From Bog-473 sp963791455 (GTDB lineage: Bacteria > Actinomycetota > Acidimicrobiia > Acidimicrobiales > RAAP-2): a stretch of 64,000 bases of DNA. Below are positions 9,443 to 17,688 of the stretch, piece after piece. Position 1 is the first letter of the stretch; each line of letters starts with the position of its first letter. The translations under genes were made by a program, and so were the position numbers. The stretch lies in the NCBI GenBank assembly GCA_963791455.1, contig CAWBSM010000001.1, positions 186,001 through 250,000 of the forward strand, written 5' to 3'. The notes beneath the pieces were generated by a model. It worked only from the letters and a program-made list of their open reading frames with translations, was not told the origin of the DNA and did no database searches.

Positions 9443-10729
9443 ATGCTCTCTCGGCTCGCCAACATCTTCAGGGTTCCCGACCTTCGCAACAAGGTCGTCT
9501 TCACCCTGGCCATCATCGCCCTCTACCAGGTCGGGGCGAACGTGCCCGTGCCCGGCGTCAACTGGGCGCGCCTGCAGGGACTCGAGAGCTCGGCCTCGGC
9601 CTCGGGCGTGCTCGGGTTCCTCAATCTCTTCAGCGGGGGCGCCCTGGTGCGCCTGGCCGTCTTCGGCCTGGGCGTCATGCCCTACATCACGAGCTCCATC
9701 ATCATCCAGCTGCTGTCCACGGTGATCCCCAAGCTCGAGGAATGGCGCGACCAGGGTGCGGTCGGCCAGAAGAAGATCACCCAGACCACCCGCTATCTCA
9801 CCGTGGCGCTGGCCGTCATGCAGTCCTCGGGCCTCGTCTACGCCTTCCACGGCCATGACGCGGCCCTGCTGGGCACGAGCGTCGACCTGATCCCCACCTT
9901 CAACTGGCCCCTGGCCCTCTTCATGGTGCTGATCCTCACCGCGGGCACGGCCTTCGTCATGTGGCTGGCCGAGCTCATCACCCAGCGGGGCATCGGCCAG
10001 GGGATGTCGATCCTGATCTTCGCCAACGTGGTGGCCGCCATCCCCACCGGGTTCAAGGCCATCTACGAGGAAGGCGGCATCAGCAAGTTCTCGATCATCA
10101 TCATCGTCTCGATCGTCTTGCTCGTCGTCATCGTGTTCATGGACCAGGGGCAGCGGCGCATCCCGGTCACCTTCGCCCGGCGGGTGGTCGGGCGCCGGAT
10201 GTACGGCGGCAGTTCCACCTACATCCCGCTCAAGGTGAACCAGTCCGGCGTGATCCCGATCATCTTCGCCAGCTCGGTGCTCTACATCCCCGTCCTCCTG
10301 TCCAACGTCATCCCGGCTGCTTGGTTCCAGAACTTCGTGCGCAACAGCCTGACGCCGACCAGCTTCTTCTACATTGCGGCGTATTTCCTGCTCATCGTCA
10401 TGTTCACGTTCTTCTACGTCTACGTCGCCTTTGACCCGCACCAGCAGGCCGACCTCATCCGCAAGCAGGGCGGGTTCGTCCCGGGCATCCGGCCCGGCCC
10501 CCCCACCGAGCGGTACTTCGCGCACATCCTCAGCCGCATCACCGTCGTGGGCGCCTTGTTCCTCGGCTCGGTGGCCGTGGTGCCCTCGCTCCTGATGGCG
10601 CTCTGGCACCTCAACCGCTTCCCCTTCTACGGGACGACGTTGCTGATCTCGGTGGGTGTCGCGCTCGAGACCATGCGCCAGATCGACAGCCAGCTGATGA
10701 TGCGCAACTACGAAGGCTTCCTCAAGTAG
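9443..10729 (+). CDS. secY: Protein translocase subunit SecY
   Basis: SecY is the channel of the Sec translocon in the cytoplasmic membrane. The 428-residue product is predicted to span the membrane ten times. It begins LANIFRVPDLRNKVVFTL and contains the cytoplasmic-loop motif STYIPLKVN and the C-terminal region IDSQLMMRNYEGFLK. It follows rplO by 32 nt and is followed 6 nt later by adk, the classical spc operon end. Confidence 0.99.
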   Translation: MLSRLANIFRVPDLRNKVVFTLAIIALYQVGANVPVPGVNWARLQGLESSASASGVLGFLNLFSGGALVRLAVFGLGVMPYITSSIIIQLLSTVIPKLEEWRDQGAVGQKKITQTTRYLTVALAVMQSSGLVYAFHGHDAALLGTSVDLIPTFNWPLALFMVLILTAGTAFVMWLAELITQRGIGQGMSILIFANVVAAIPTGFKAIYEEGGISKFSIIIIVSIVLLVVIVFMDQGQRRIPVTFARRVVGRRMYGGSSTYIPLKVNQSGVIPIIFASSVLYIPVLLSNVIPAAWFQNFVRNSLTPTSFFYIAAYFLLIVMFTFFYVYVAFDPHQQADLIRKQGGFVPGIRPGPPTERYFAHILSRITVVGALFLGSVAVVPSLLMALWHLNRFPFYGTTLLISVGVALETMRQIDSQLMMRNYEGFLK

Positions 10730-10735
10730 GGGCCG

Positions 10736-11428
10736 GTGATTCCCGGGGTCAGACTCGTGGTCCTCGGTAAACAGGGGGCCGGCAAGGGGACGCAGTGCGT
10801 CCGCCTGTCGCATCACTACGTCGTCCCGCACGTCTCGACGGGGGACATGCTGCGCAGCGAGGTGAAGTCGCGCTCTGAGATCGGGCGACGCGCCCAGGAA
10901 CTCATGGACCAGGGGGAACTCATCCCCGACGACTTGGTCATGGAGATGGTGGGGTCCCGGCTGTCCGAGCGCGACACCCAGGGTCGCGGGTTCGTGCTCG
11001 ACGGGTGCCCCCGAACGACGGGCCAAGCCGAGACACTCGAGAAGATCGTTGATCCCGCCGGTCTCGACCTGGTGATCGACCTCCAGGTCCCGATCCATCT
11101 GGTGATGAAGCGCCTGGCCTCGCGCCGGGTCTGCGTGGATTGCGGCTCGAACTACTCCACCGCGGCGCCGCCGCTCGTGAACTGGACCTGCGACGTCTGC
11201 GGCGGCGAGGTGGTCCAGCGCGAGGACGACACCGAGGAGGCGATCGAGCGCAGGCTCAACCTCTACGAGGAGGAGACGGCGCCGTTGTTGCACTGGTACA
11301 AGGAGCGCAATTTGCTGGCCGAGGTCAACGGGACCGGCTCGCCCGACGCCGTCACCCGGCGCGTGGTGGGCGCCATCGACATCCTGCGTCAGCGGCAGAA
11401 GAAGAACGAGGAGGGGCCCTTCTCGTGA
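10736..11428 (+). CDS. adk: Adenylate kinase, zinc-lid type
   Basis: The enzyme interconverts ATP + AMP and 2 ADP. The P-loop GKQGAGKGTQC is at the N-terminus and the NMP-binding region has HVSTGDMLR and GRGFVLDGCPR. The LID has two CxxC pairs (CVDC and CDVC), the zinc-binding lid type. The start is GTG 10736 and the product is 230 residues with a short charged C-terminal extension. It overlaps map by 4 bp. Confidence 0.98.
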   Translation: MIPGVRLVVLGKQGAGKGTQCVRLSHHYVVPHVSTGDMLRSEVKSRSEIGRRAQELMDQGELIPDDLVMEMVGSRLSERDTQGRGFVLDGCPRTTGQAETLEKIVDPAGLDLVIDLQVPIHLVMKRLASRRVCVDCGSNYSTAAPPLVNWTCDVCGGEVVQREDDTEEAIERRLNLYEEETAPLLHWYKERNLLAEVNGTGSPDAVTRRVVGAIDILRQRQKKNEEGPFS

Positions 11429-12165
11429 GGCGGAACCCGGAGGAGATTGCCAAGATGCGCCGCGCCGGCAAGATCGTCGCCGAGATGCACGAGGCGACAC
11501 GAGCGGCCGCCAAGCCGGGCGTCACCACGGCCGAGCTCGACAAGGTGGCCCGCGAGGTCCTGGACCGCCGGGGGGCGACCTCGAACTTCCTCGGCTACCA
11601 CGGGTTCCCTGCCGTCATCTGCACGTCCCCCAACTCCATGATCGTGCATGGGATCCCGGGGCCCTACGTGCTCGAGGAGGGGGACATCCTCTCCATCGAC
11701 TGCGGGGCCATCATCGAGGGCTACCACGGCGACGCCGCCTTCACCATGGGCATCGGGACGATCTCCCAGGAGGCCCAGAAGCTGCTCGAGGCGACCGAGC
11801 GCAGCCTGTGGGCCGGGATCGAGCAGATGACGAAGGGCAACGGCCTCAACGAGATCGGCCGGGCGGTCCAGCAGGTGGCCGAGGGGGCCGGCTTCAGCGT
11901 GGTGCGGGAGTACGTGGGCCACGCCATCGGGACGGCCATGCACGAACAGCCCCAGGTCCCCAACTACTGGCCGGGGAACCGGGGACCCACCCTCAAGGTC
12001 GGCAACGTGTTCGCCGTCGAGCCGATGGTCAACGCGGGCTCGCCCGAGACCGTGCTCCTCGACGACCACTGGAGCGTGGTCACGGCCGACGGGCGCCTGT
12101 CGGCCCACTTCGAACACTCCATCGCCGTCACCGCAGAGGGTCCCGAAGTCCTCACGCTGCCCTAG
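11425..12165 (+). CDS. map: Methionine aminopeptidase, type I
   Basis: Removes initiator Met from nascent proteins. The 246-residue product has the pita-bread metalloprotease motifs: SIDCGAIIEGYHGDAAFTMG holds the two metal-binding Asp, YVGHAIGTAMHE the His, and FAVEPMVN and FEHSIAVT the two Glu. There is no N-terminal zinc finger, so it is the short type I form. GTG 11425 overlaps the adk stop in GTGA. Confidence 0.98.
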   Translation: MRRNPEEIAKMRRAGKIVAEMHEATRAAAKPGVTTAELDKVAREVLDRRGATSNFLGYHGFPAVICTSPNSMIVHGIPGPYVLEEGDILSIDCGAIIEGYHGDAAFTMGIGTISQEAQKLLEATERSLWAGIEQMTKGNGLNEIGRAVQQVAEGAGFSVVREYVGHAIGTAMHEQPQVPNYWPGNRGPTLKVGNVFAVEPMVNAGSPETVLLDDHWSVVTADGRLSAHFEHSIAVTAEGPEVLTLP

Positions 12166-12474
12166 CGCCTGGGGCCGCGCCGCCGCGGCTGCGCTCCGAC
12201 CCCGGGCCGGTAGACTCAGAAGTCGCCGGGAACCCGCCCCGACCTGCCGCCGCTACATGGGCTCGGGTGCGGGCCGCCCGGCCCCACCAGGGAAAATCGA
12301 CGCCCCGGGTGGAAAACCTCTCGGGATGCGGTAGACTTCTTCGCTGGTCTTGCGCTCAGGTTCGCCCCCGTGGGGACGGACTGTCCGGGGACCACGCCCG
12401 ATTTCGCCCCGTTCCGGCCTCGCGCCACCGGTGCGGTCGGGGCAGCACACGAGAACACACCCAGGAGGAGTCAC
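12166..12474 (+). promoter_or_regulatory. map-infA intergenic region with two TAGACT boxes
   Basis: This 309-bp stretch has no convincing gene. Two similar boxes, GGTAGACT, occur at 12209-12216 and 12330-12337. TAGACT fits a TAnnnT -10 element, so either could start infA-rpmJ-rpsM transcription. I cannot find a good -35 at 17 bp for either, hence low confidence. A separate promoter here would fit the usual division between the spc and alpha parts of the cluster. Confidence 0.25.
12463..12470 (+). promoter_or_regulatory. Shine-Dalgarno setting a CTG start for infA
   Basis: AGGAGGAG lies 4-6 nt before CTG 12475. Since the IF-1 sequence begins immediately after that CTG and no ATG, GTG or TTG is in frame nearby, this site decides the start. 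Confidence 0.75.
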
Positions 12475-12699
12475 CTGCCCAAGCCCAAGGAAGACGCCAT
12501 CGTGCTGGAGGGCACGGTGGTCGAGCCGCTGCCCAATGCCATGTTCCGCGTCGAGCTGGAGAACGGACACAAGGTGTTGGCGCACAGCTCGGGAAAGATG
12601 AGGATGCACCGTATCCGCATCCTTCCCGGGGACAAGGTGCAGGTCGAGATCACTCCGTACGACCTCAATCGGGGTCGGATCACCTATCGATACAAGTAA
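12475..12699 (+). CDS. infA: Translation initiation factor IF-1, apparent CTG start
   Basis: IF-1 occupies the A site of the 30S subunit during initiation. The 74-codon product reads PKPKEDAIVLEGTVVEPLPN after the start and carries the OB-fold motifs FRVELENGHKVLAH, GKMRMHRIRILPGD and ends GRITYRYK, full canonical IF-1. The only in-frame start near the expected position is CTG 12475, placed just after a strong AGGAGG. GTG 12370 is in frame but would add 35 unrelated residues and has no such site. rpmJ follows after 14 nt. Confidence 0.93.
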   Translation: MPKPKEDAIVLEGTVVEPLPNAMFRVELENGHKVLAHSSGKMRMHRIRILPGDKVQVEITPYDLNRGRITYRYK

Positions 12700-12713
12700 G
12701 GACAGTGAGTCAA

Positions 12714-12827
12714 GTGAAGGTTCGGCCGAGTGTGAAGCCGATCTGTGAGAAGTGCAAGGTCATCCGGCGCCGCGGCGTGGTCCGGGTGATCTGCGACAAC
12801 CCGCGCCACAAGCAGCGCCAGGGCTAG
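12714..12827 (+). CDS. rpmJ: 50S ribosomal protein L36, zinc form
   Basis: This 37-residue gene starts at GTG 12714 and reads MKVRPSVKPICEKCKVI onwards, ending KQRQG. The zinc ligands CEKC, a later Cys and the His of NPRHK are all present, so it is the C+ form of L36. It lies between infA and rpsM, the standard position. Confidence 0.97.
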   Translation: MKVRPSVKPICEKCKVIRRRGVVRVICDNPRHKQRQG

Positions 12828-12841
12828 GGAGAGGACGACGC

Positions 12842-13219
12842 ATGGCCCGAATTTCCGGAGTGGACATCCCGCGCGAGAAGCGGCTCGAGATCTCGCTCAC
12901 CTACATCTACGGCATCGGCCCGACGCTCTCGCAACAGATCTGCGAGGCGACGGACGTCAACCCGTCCACCCGCGTCCGCGACCTGACCGACGAGGAGGTC
13001 GCCAAGCTCCGGACCTTCATCGACACGAACTTCCGGGTCGAAGGTGACCTGCGCCGCGACGTGTCCCAGGACATCAAGCGCAAGATGGAGATCAACTGCT
13101 ACGAGGGCATCCGGCACCGCAAGGGCCTCCCGGTCCACGGGCAGCGCACCCACACCAACGCCCGTACCCGCAAGGGCCCGAAGAAGACCGTCGCCGGAAA
13201 GAAGAAGGTGAAGAAGTAG
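12842..13219 (+). CDS. rpsM: 30S ribosomal protein S13
   Basis: S13 contacts the P-site tRNA and the 50S subunit in the head. The 125-residue product begins MARISGVDIPREKRLEISL, with the basic C-terminus GQRTHTNARTRKGPKKTV. ATG 12842 follows a GGGAGAGG-type purine run. The stop overlaps the rpsK start by 1 nt (TAGTG). Confidence 0.99.
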   Translation: MARISGVDIPREKRLEISLTYIYGIGPTLSQQICEATDVNPSTRVRDLTDEEVAKLRTFIDTNFRVEGDLRRDVSQDIKRKMEINCYEGIRHRKGLPVHGQRTHTNARTRKGPKKTVAGKKKVKK

Positions 13220-13620
13220 TGGCCAAGCCCGCCAAGCCCGGCGCCCGACGTCCCCGCCGCAAGGAGCGCAAGAACATCTCCTACGGCGTCGCCCACATCA
13301 AGAGCTCCTTCAACAACACGATCGTCTCCATCGCCGACCCCGAGGGAAACGTGCTCGCCTGGGCCTCCGCCGGCAACGTCGGCTTCAAGGGCTCGCGCAA
13401 GTCCACCCCCTTCGCCGCGCAGCTCGCCGCCGAGGCCTGCGCCAGGCGGGCCATGGAGCACGGCGTGCGCAAGGTCGACGTCCTCGTGCGCGGCCCGGGA
13501 TCGGGCCGCGAGACCGCCATCCGATCGCTGGCCGCCGTCGGCATCGAGGTGGTCGGCATCAAGGACGTGACGCCGATCCCCCACAACGGTTGCCGCCCCA
13601 AGAAGCGGCGCCGGGTCTAG
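13219..13620 (+). CDS. rpsK: 30S ribosomal protein S11
   Basis: S11 lies on the 30S platform near the mRNA exit. The 133-residue product has YGVAHIKSSFNNTIVSI, the RGPGSGRETAIRSL segment and the ending HNGCRPKKRRRV. The start is GTG 13219, overlapping the rpsM stop. It is ordinary in length and position. Confidence 0.99.
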   Translation: MAKPAKPGARRPRRKERKNISYGVAHIKSSFNNTIVSIADPEGNVLAWASAGNVGFKGSRKSTPFAAQLAAEACARRAMEHGVRKVDVLVRGPGSGRETAIRSLAAVGIEVVGIKDVTPIPHNGCRPKKRRRV

Positions 13621-13646
13621 GTCAAAGAGGAAGAGGAACCCCGCCC

Positions 13647-14295
13647 ATGGCTCGATACACCGGTCCCGTCTGCCGCCTGTGCCGGCGCGAGCGGACCAAG
13701 CTGTTCTTGAAAGGCGAGCGCTGCTACTCGCTCAAGTGCCCGGTCTCCGAGGCGGTCACCGACCGGCACAGCCGCGCCTACCCTCCCGGCGAGCACGGCC
13801 GCGACCGTATGCGCCAGGGCTCCGAGTACCTGGCCCAGCTGCGCGAGAAGCAGAAGGCCCGCCGGATCTACGGGATCTTGGAGAAGCAGTTCCGCAACAT
13901 GTACGAGGAGGCCACCCGCCAGGGCGGCATCACCGGTGAGAACCTGCTGCGCAACCTCGAGCTGCGCCTCGACAACGTGGTCTTCCGGGCCGGATGGGGC
14001 GCCAGCCGCCGCCAGGCCCGTCAGTTCGTGCGCCACGGGCATGTCAGCGTGAACGGCCGACGGGTGAACATCCCGAGCTACCGGGTGCGCAAGGGCGACA
14101 AGGTCATGCTGCGCGAAGCGACCCGCGGGCAATTTCTTGGTCCGCCGGAACATGGACACCCTCGAGCGCCAGACCCCGGCCTGGCTCGAGACCGGCGACG
14201 CCGGTTTCTCCGTGTCCGTCCTCAACCCGCCGCTGCGCGAGCACATCGACGAGCCGATTCAGGAGCAGCTCATCGTCGAGCTCTACTCGAAGTAG
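13647..14295 (+). CDS. rpsD: 30S ribosomal protein S4, reading frame broken by one base
   Basis: S4 nucleates 30S assembly and often regulates the alpha operon. From ATG 13647 the sequence is clear S4: zinc-binding Cys in CRLCRRERTKLF, then LRNLELRLDNVVFRAGW and the S4 RNA-binding domain through YRVRKGDKVMLREATRG. There the frame is lost. The expected C-terminus, NFLVRRNMDTLERQTPAWLE to EQLIVELYSK and TAG 14293-14295, continues in the +1 frame. Deleting one G from the GGG at 14127-14129 restores a 215-residue S4. An assembly or sequencing error is most likely because S4 is essential; a recent mutation or a programmed shift cannot be excluded. Confidence 0.9.
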
Positions 14296-14340
14296 CCCAC
14301 CACCGTTCGCCCGACCCCCACCGCAACAGGAGCACCCACC

Positions 14341-15279
14341 ATGCTGATCATCCAACGGCCGACCGTCGAAGTCATCGACGAGGAGCAGAACAACCGGCAG
14401 CGCTTCGCCATCGGCCCGCTCGACCCGGGCTTCGGCACCACGCTCGGCAACTCGCTGCGCCGCACACTGCTCTCGTCCATCCCCGGCGGCGCCGTGACCC
14501 AGCTGCGCTTCGACGAGGCGCTGCACGAGTTCACGACGCTGCCCGGCGTCAAGGAGGACGTCACCGACATCATCTTGAACCTCAAGGACCTGCTGGTCCG
14601 GGTGCACTCCGACGAGCCCGTGACGCTGCGCCTCGACGTGCGCGGCCCGGCGGACGCCACGGCGGCCGACCTGCAGCTGCCGGCCGACGTCGAGGTCCTC
14701 AACCCCGACCTGCACATCGCGTCGATCAACGCCAAGGGGCGCCTGGCCGTCGACGTCACGGTGGAGCGCGGCCGTGGCTACGCCTCGGCGGACAAGAACA
14801 AGAAGTCTTCGACGATCGGCGTCATCCCGATCGACTCGATCTTCTCGCCACTGCACCGGGTCACCTTCGACATTGAGCCGGTGCGGGTGGAACAGTCGAC
14901 CAACTACGACCGCCTCGTGCTCGACATCGAGACCGACGGGACCATCTCGCCCCGAGAGGCGCTGGCCTCGGCCGGCGACACCCTGCGCAACCTGGTGTCG
15001 CTCGTGGCCGACCTGGAGGAGGCGCCGCAAGGGCTCGAGCTGGGGGACACCAACACGATGTCCAGCGGCTCGCCCGACCTCGACCTGCGCATCGAGGAGC
15101 TCGACCTCTCCGAGCGGCCTCGCAACTGCCTGAAGCGGGCGCAGATCAACACGATCGGCGAGCTGGTCGAGCGCACCATGGAGGACCTGCTCGCCATCAC
15201 CAACTTCGGCCAGAAGTCGGCCGACGAGGTCGTCCAGCGTCTGGACGAGCGCGGACTGTCGCTCCGGACGAGGGACTGA
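14341..15279 (+). CDS. rpoA: DNA-directed RNA polymerase alpha subunit
   Basis: The alpha dimer scaffolds core polymerase, and its C-terminal domain contacts UP elements and activators. The 312-residue product has the N-terminal domain motif LDPGFGTTLGNSLRRTLLSS and, after a linker near residue 230, the alpha-CTD with LSERPRNCLKRAQINTIGEL. It follows rpsD by 45 nt, with ATG 14341 in a GGAGCACCCACC context, and is followed 6 nt later by rplQ. Confidence 0.99.
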   Translation: MLIIQRPTVEVIDEEQNNRQRFAIGPLDPGFGTTLGNSLRRTLLSSIPGGAVTQLRFDEALHEFTTLPGVKEDVTDIILNLKDLLVRVHSDEPVTLRLDVRGPADATAADLQLPADVEVLNPDLHIASINAKGRLAVDVTVERGRGYASADKNKKSSTIGVIPIDSIFSPLHRVTFDIEPVRVEQSTNYDRLVLDIETDGTISPREALASAGDTLRNLVSLVADLEEAPQGLELGDTNTMSSGSPDLDLRIEELDLSERPRNCLKRAQINTIGELVERTMEDLLAITNFGQKSADEVVQRLDERGLSLRTRD

Positions 15280-15285
15280 GCGCTC

Positions 15286-15639
15286 ATGCAGGCAACTCCG
15301 AGGCGCGGTCGCCGGCTCGGCGGAAGCTCGGCGCACCAGAAGGCCATGATGGGCAACCTGGTCGCCTCGCTGATCGCGGCCGAATCGATCGTGACCACCG
15401 AGGCCAAGGCCAAGGCGCTGCGCCCGGTCGCCGAGAAGTGCGTCACCGCGGCGTGCAAGGGCGGCGTGGCCAACCAGCGCAACGTGGTCGCCCTCATCCG
15501 GGACAAGGACATGGTCCACAAGCTCTTCGAGGAGCTGGGGCCGCGTTACGCCGAGCGGCCCGGCGGCTACACCCGCATCCTGAAGCTGGGCCCGCGCCCC
15601 GGCGACAACGCGCCGATGGCACGGATCGAGTTCGTCTGA
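15286..15639 (+). CDS. rplQ: 50S ribosomal protein L17
   Basis: L17 lies near the exit tunnel. The 117-residue product carries GRRLGGSSAHQKAMMGNLV at the N-terminus and GGYTRILKLGPRPGDNAPMA near the C-terminus, both family signatures. It is directly followed by truA after 2 nt. Confidence 0.99.
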   Translation: MQATPRRGRRLGGSSAHQKAMMGNLVASLIAAESIVTTEAKAKALRPVAEKCVTAACKGGVANQRNVVALIRDKDMVHKLFEELGPRYAERPGGYTRILKLGPRPGDNAPMARIEFV

Positions 15640-15641
15640 CG

Positions 15642-16532
15642 GTGGAGTCGGACGCCGGCGCTGCGACGCAGCGCTGGCGGCTGCTGGTCGCCTACGACGG
15701 TGCGGCCTTCCGGGGCTTCGCCGCCCAGTCCGAGGGGACCCCGACCGTGGCCGGCGCACTGCGCCAGGCCCTCGAGCGCACCGCCCGCCTGGCCGAGCCC
15801 CCCGTCATCACCTGCGCCGGGCGCACCGATGCCGGCGTGCACGCTCGGGGCCAGGTGGTCCACGTCGACCTGCCCGCCATCCGCTACGACGGTCCCGGCC
15901 TCGCCCGGGCCCTCAACCGCCAGATCGCGCCCGAGGTGGTGGTGCGCCGAGCCGAAGAGGTCGGGCCCGACTTCGACGCCCGCCGCTCGGCCACGGGCCG
16001 CGGCTACCGCTATCTGGTCTGGAACGCGGCGGTTCCCGATCCGCTGCTGGCGCCCGTCGCCTGGCACGTGAGCGACCCCCTCGACCTGGGCTCCATGCGC
16101 ACCGCCTCCGACGTGCTGCTCGGCAGCCACGACTTCCGGTCGTTCTGCCGCAGAGCCCCCAAGACCGCCGCCTCCGAACCCATCGTCCGCCGGGTGACCA
16201 TGGCGCGGTGGAGGGTGGACGAAGGCCCCGAGGCGACCGACGCCGTGAACGGCGGGGAGGCCCGGCTGCTGCGCTTCGAGATCGCGGCGAGCTCCTTCTG
16301 CCACCAGATGGTCCGCTCCCTGGTGGCGAGCCTGGTCGAGGTGGGCCGGGGACACCAGAACGCGGCCGGCCTGCTGGAGCGCCTGCGGGCGGCCACGCGC
16401 GAGCGGGCCCCTCGGCCGGCCCCGGCGCACGGCCTGTGCCTGGTGCGGGTGGACTATGGGCAACAGGACCAGGCTTCTCGGGCGACTCCGGCAGGCAACC
16501 TCATACGGAACGCAGCGCCTCGGCCGGACTGA
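15642..16532 (+). CDS. truA: tRNA pseudouridine(38-40) synthase TruA
   Basis: TruA modifies U38-U40 in the anticodon stem of tRNAs. The catalytic Asp lies in CAGRTDAGVHARGQVVH. Other family elements are LLVAYDGAAFRGFAAQ, the GRGYRYLVWN segment and the C-terminal CHQMVRSLV. The start is GTG 15642; the product is 296 residues with a slightly long C-terminus. Its last 32 bp overlap the end of the convergent permease gene. Confidence 0.96.
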   Translation: MESDAGAATQRWRLLVAYDGAAFRGFAAQSEGTPTVAGALRQALERTARLAEPPVITCAGRTDAGVHARGQVVHVDLPAIRYDGPGLARALNRQIAPEVVVRRAEEVGPDFDARRSATGRGYRYLVWNAAVPDPLLAPVAWHVSDPLDLGSMRTASDVLLGSHDFRSFCRRAPKTAASEPIVRRVTMARWRVDEGPEATDAVNGGEARLLRFEIAASSFCHQMVRSLVASLVEVGRGHQNAAGLLERLRAATRERAPRPAPAHGLCLVRVDYGQQDQASRATPAGNLIRNAAPRPD

Positions 16533-17688
16533 GGCGCGAGGCGCGCCAGGCCGGGTAGAGACCGCCGACCGCGCCCACGGCCAGCGCGACGCCAACGGCG
16601 CCGGCCAGCACGGAGGGTGGCACCGACGTGCCCCAGTGGCGGAACCCCGCGTAGACCGTCACGGCCAGCGCGCCGAGCACGGCGCCCGCGGCACCGCCAC
16701 CGAGTGAGAGCGCCGACGCCTCAGCCACGAACTGGAGCCCAACGTGGATCCGCCGCGCGCCCATGGCCCGGCGGAGGCCGATCTCGCCCCGGCGCTCGAG
16801 CACCCCGATCACCATGACGTTGGCGATGCCGATGCCTCCGACGAAGAGGGCAACGGCGCCGAGCGCGAGGAACAGACTTTGGAAGGCGGCCGAGGCGTCG
16901 GCGCGGGCGGTGAGCGCATCGGACGGGTTGGCCACCGCGGCGTCTTGGGGAGCCGACGGGTCCGCCGTGGCGGCGAGCACCGACTCCACGGCACCCACGC
17001 TGGTCGGATCGGTGCGGACGTAGACCTCCGTGGGCGGGGCCTCCCTGTCGAGCACATGGTGTGCCGCGGGAAAGCCGACGAGCGCCGAGAGGTCGAGCTC
17101 GGGCGCGAGCGGCACGGGTTCGAGGATGCCGACCACGTCGAACCATTGGCCACCGAGCCACACGCTGACCCGCCCGTCGGCCCGGTCGACACCCAGCGCG
17201 GCCGCCGCGTCGTGGCCCAACACGACCGCGGGCAGTCGCGCCGTGCCGGCGTTCAAGAAGCGCCCTGCCCACATCCGGGCTTGCACCGTGGTCAGGAGGT
17301 CGGTATCGACGGCCTTCACCGTGATGCCCTGGCTGTTGACCGAGGGTATGCGTTGGTTGCGGTACACCTGCGCGGTCAGGTCGGCGGTCGCTGCATCGGC
17401 GGTGACGGGGCCGATCCTCGAGATCATGGCCGGCGCGCTGGGCGGCAGGTTCGCCGTCTCCCCGCTGAAGCTGTTTGGGGAGACGGTCAACAGGTTGGTG
17501 CCAAGGGCGTCGATCTGCGCGATGAGCTGAGCCCGGCTGGACGCAGAAATGCCGAGGACGGCGACGAGGGTGGCCACGCCGATGGCCACACCCGTGGCGG
17601 AGAGCGCGGCGCGCACGGGCCGACCGCGCAGGCCCAGAACCGCCAGCGGTCCGAGGTCGGCCGCCCGCAGCCGGGACCGCGCCCTCAC
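16501..17688 (-). CDS. MacB-like ABC transporter permease
   Basis: This 395-residue membrane protein has the FtsX/MacB topology. TM1 is near residues 25-50, followed by a large extracytoplasmic MacB_PCD-like domain (about 50-260) and three C-terminal helices. The block GGIGIANVMVIGVLERRGEI-GLRRAMGA is the typical FtsX motif. It is the last gene of a four-gene minus-strand operon with ATPase, adaptor and lipoprotein, each overlapping the next by 4 bp. By analogy it would be a mechanotransmission-type exporter of an antibiotic, peptide or lipid; the substrate is unknown. Confidence 0.9.
   Translation of the reverse strand: MRARSRLRAADLGPLAVLGLRGRPVRAALSATGVAIGVATLVAVLGISASSRAQLIAQIDALGTNLLTVSPNSFSGETANLPPSAPAMISRIGPVTADAATADLTAQVYRNQRIPSVNSQGITVKAVDTDLLTTVQARMWAGRFLNAGTARLPAVVLGHDAAAALGVDRADGRVSVWLGGQWFDVVGILEPVPLAPELDLSALVGFPAAHHVLDREAPPTEVYVRTDPTSVGAVESVLAATADPSAPQDAAVANPSDALTARADASAAFQSLFLALGAVALFVGGIGIANVMVIGVLERRGEIGLRRAMGARRIHVGLQFVAEASALSLGGGAAGAVLGALAVTVYAGFRHWGTSVPPSVLAGAVGVALAVGAVGGLYPAWRASRLSPAEALRSV

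Noticed and set aside
9407..11500. 697-codon minus-strand frame opposite secY and adk
   Set aside because: Same compositional effect; the Asp/Glu/His-rich product is the antisense image of hydrophobic SecY codons.
12370..12474. N-terminal extension of IF-1 from GTG 12370
   Set aside because: The added 35 residues are unlike IF-1 and the strong AGGAGG would lie inside the coding region.
13590..14876. 428-codon frame reading through rpsD into rpoA
   Set aside because: S4 homology ends near 14130 in this frame, and the rest is low-complexity sequence out of frame with both S4 and RpoA. It is a consequence of the one-base break.
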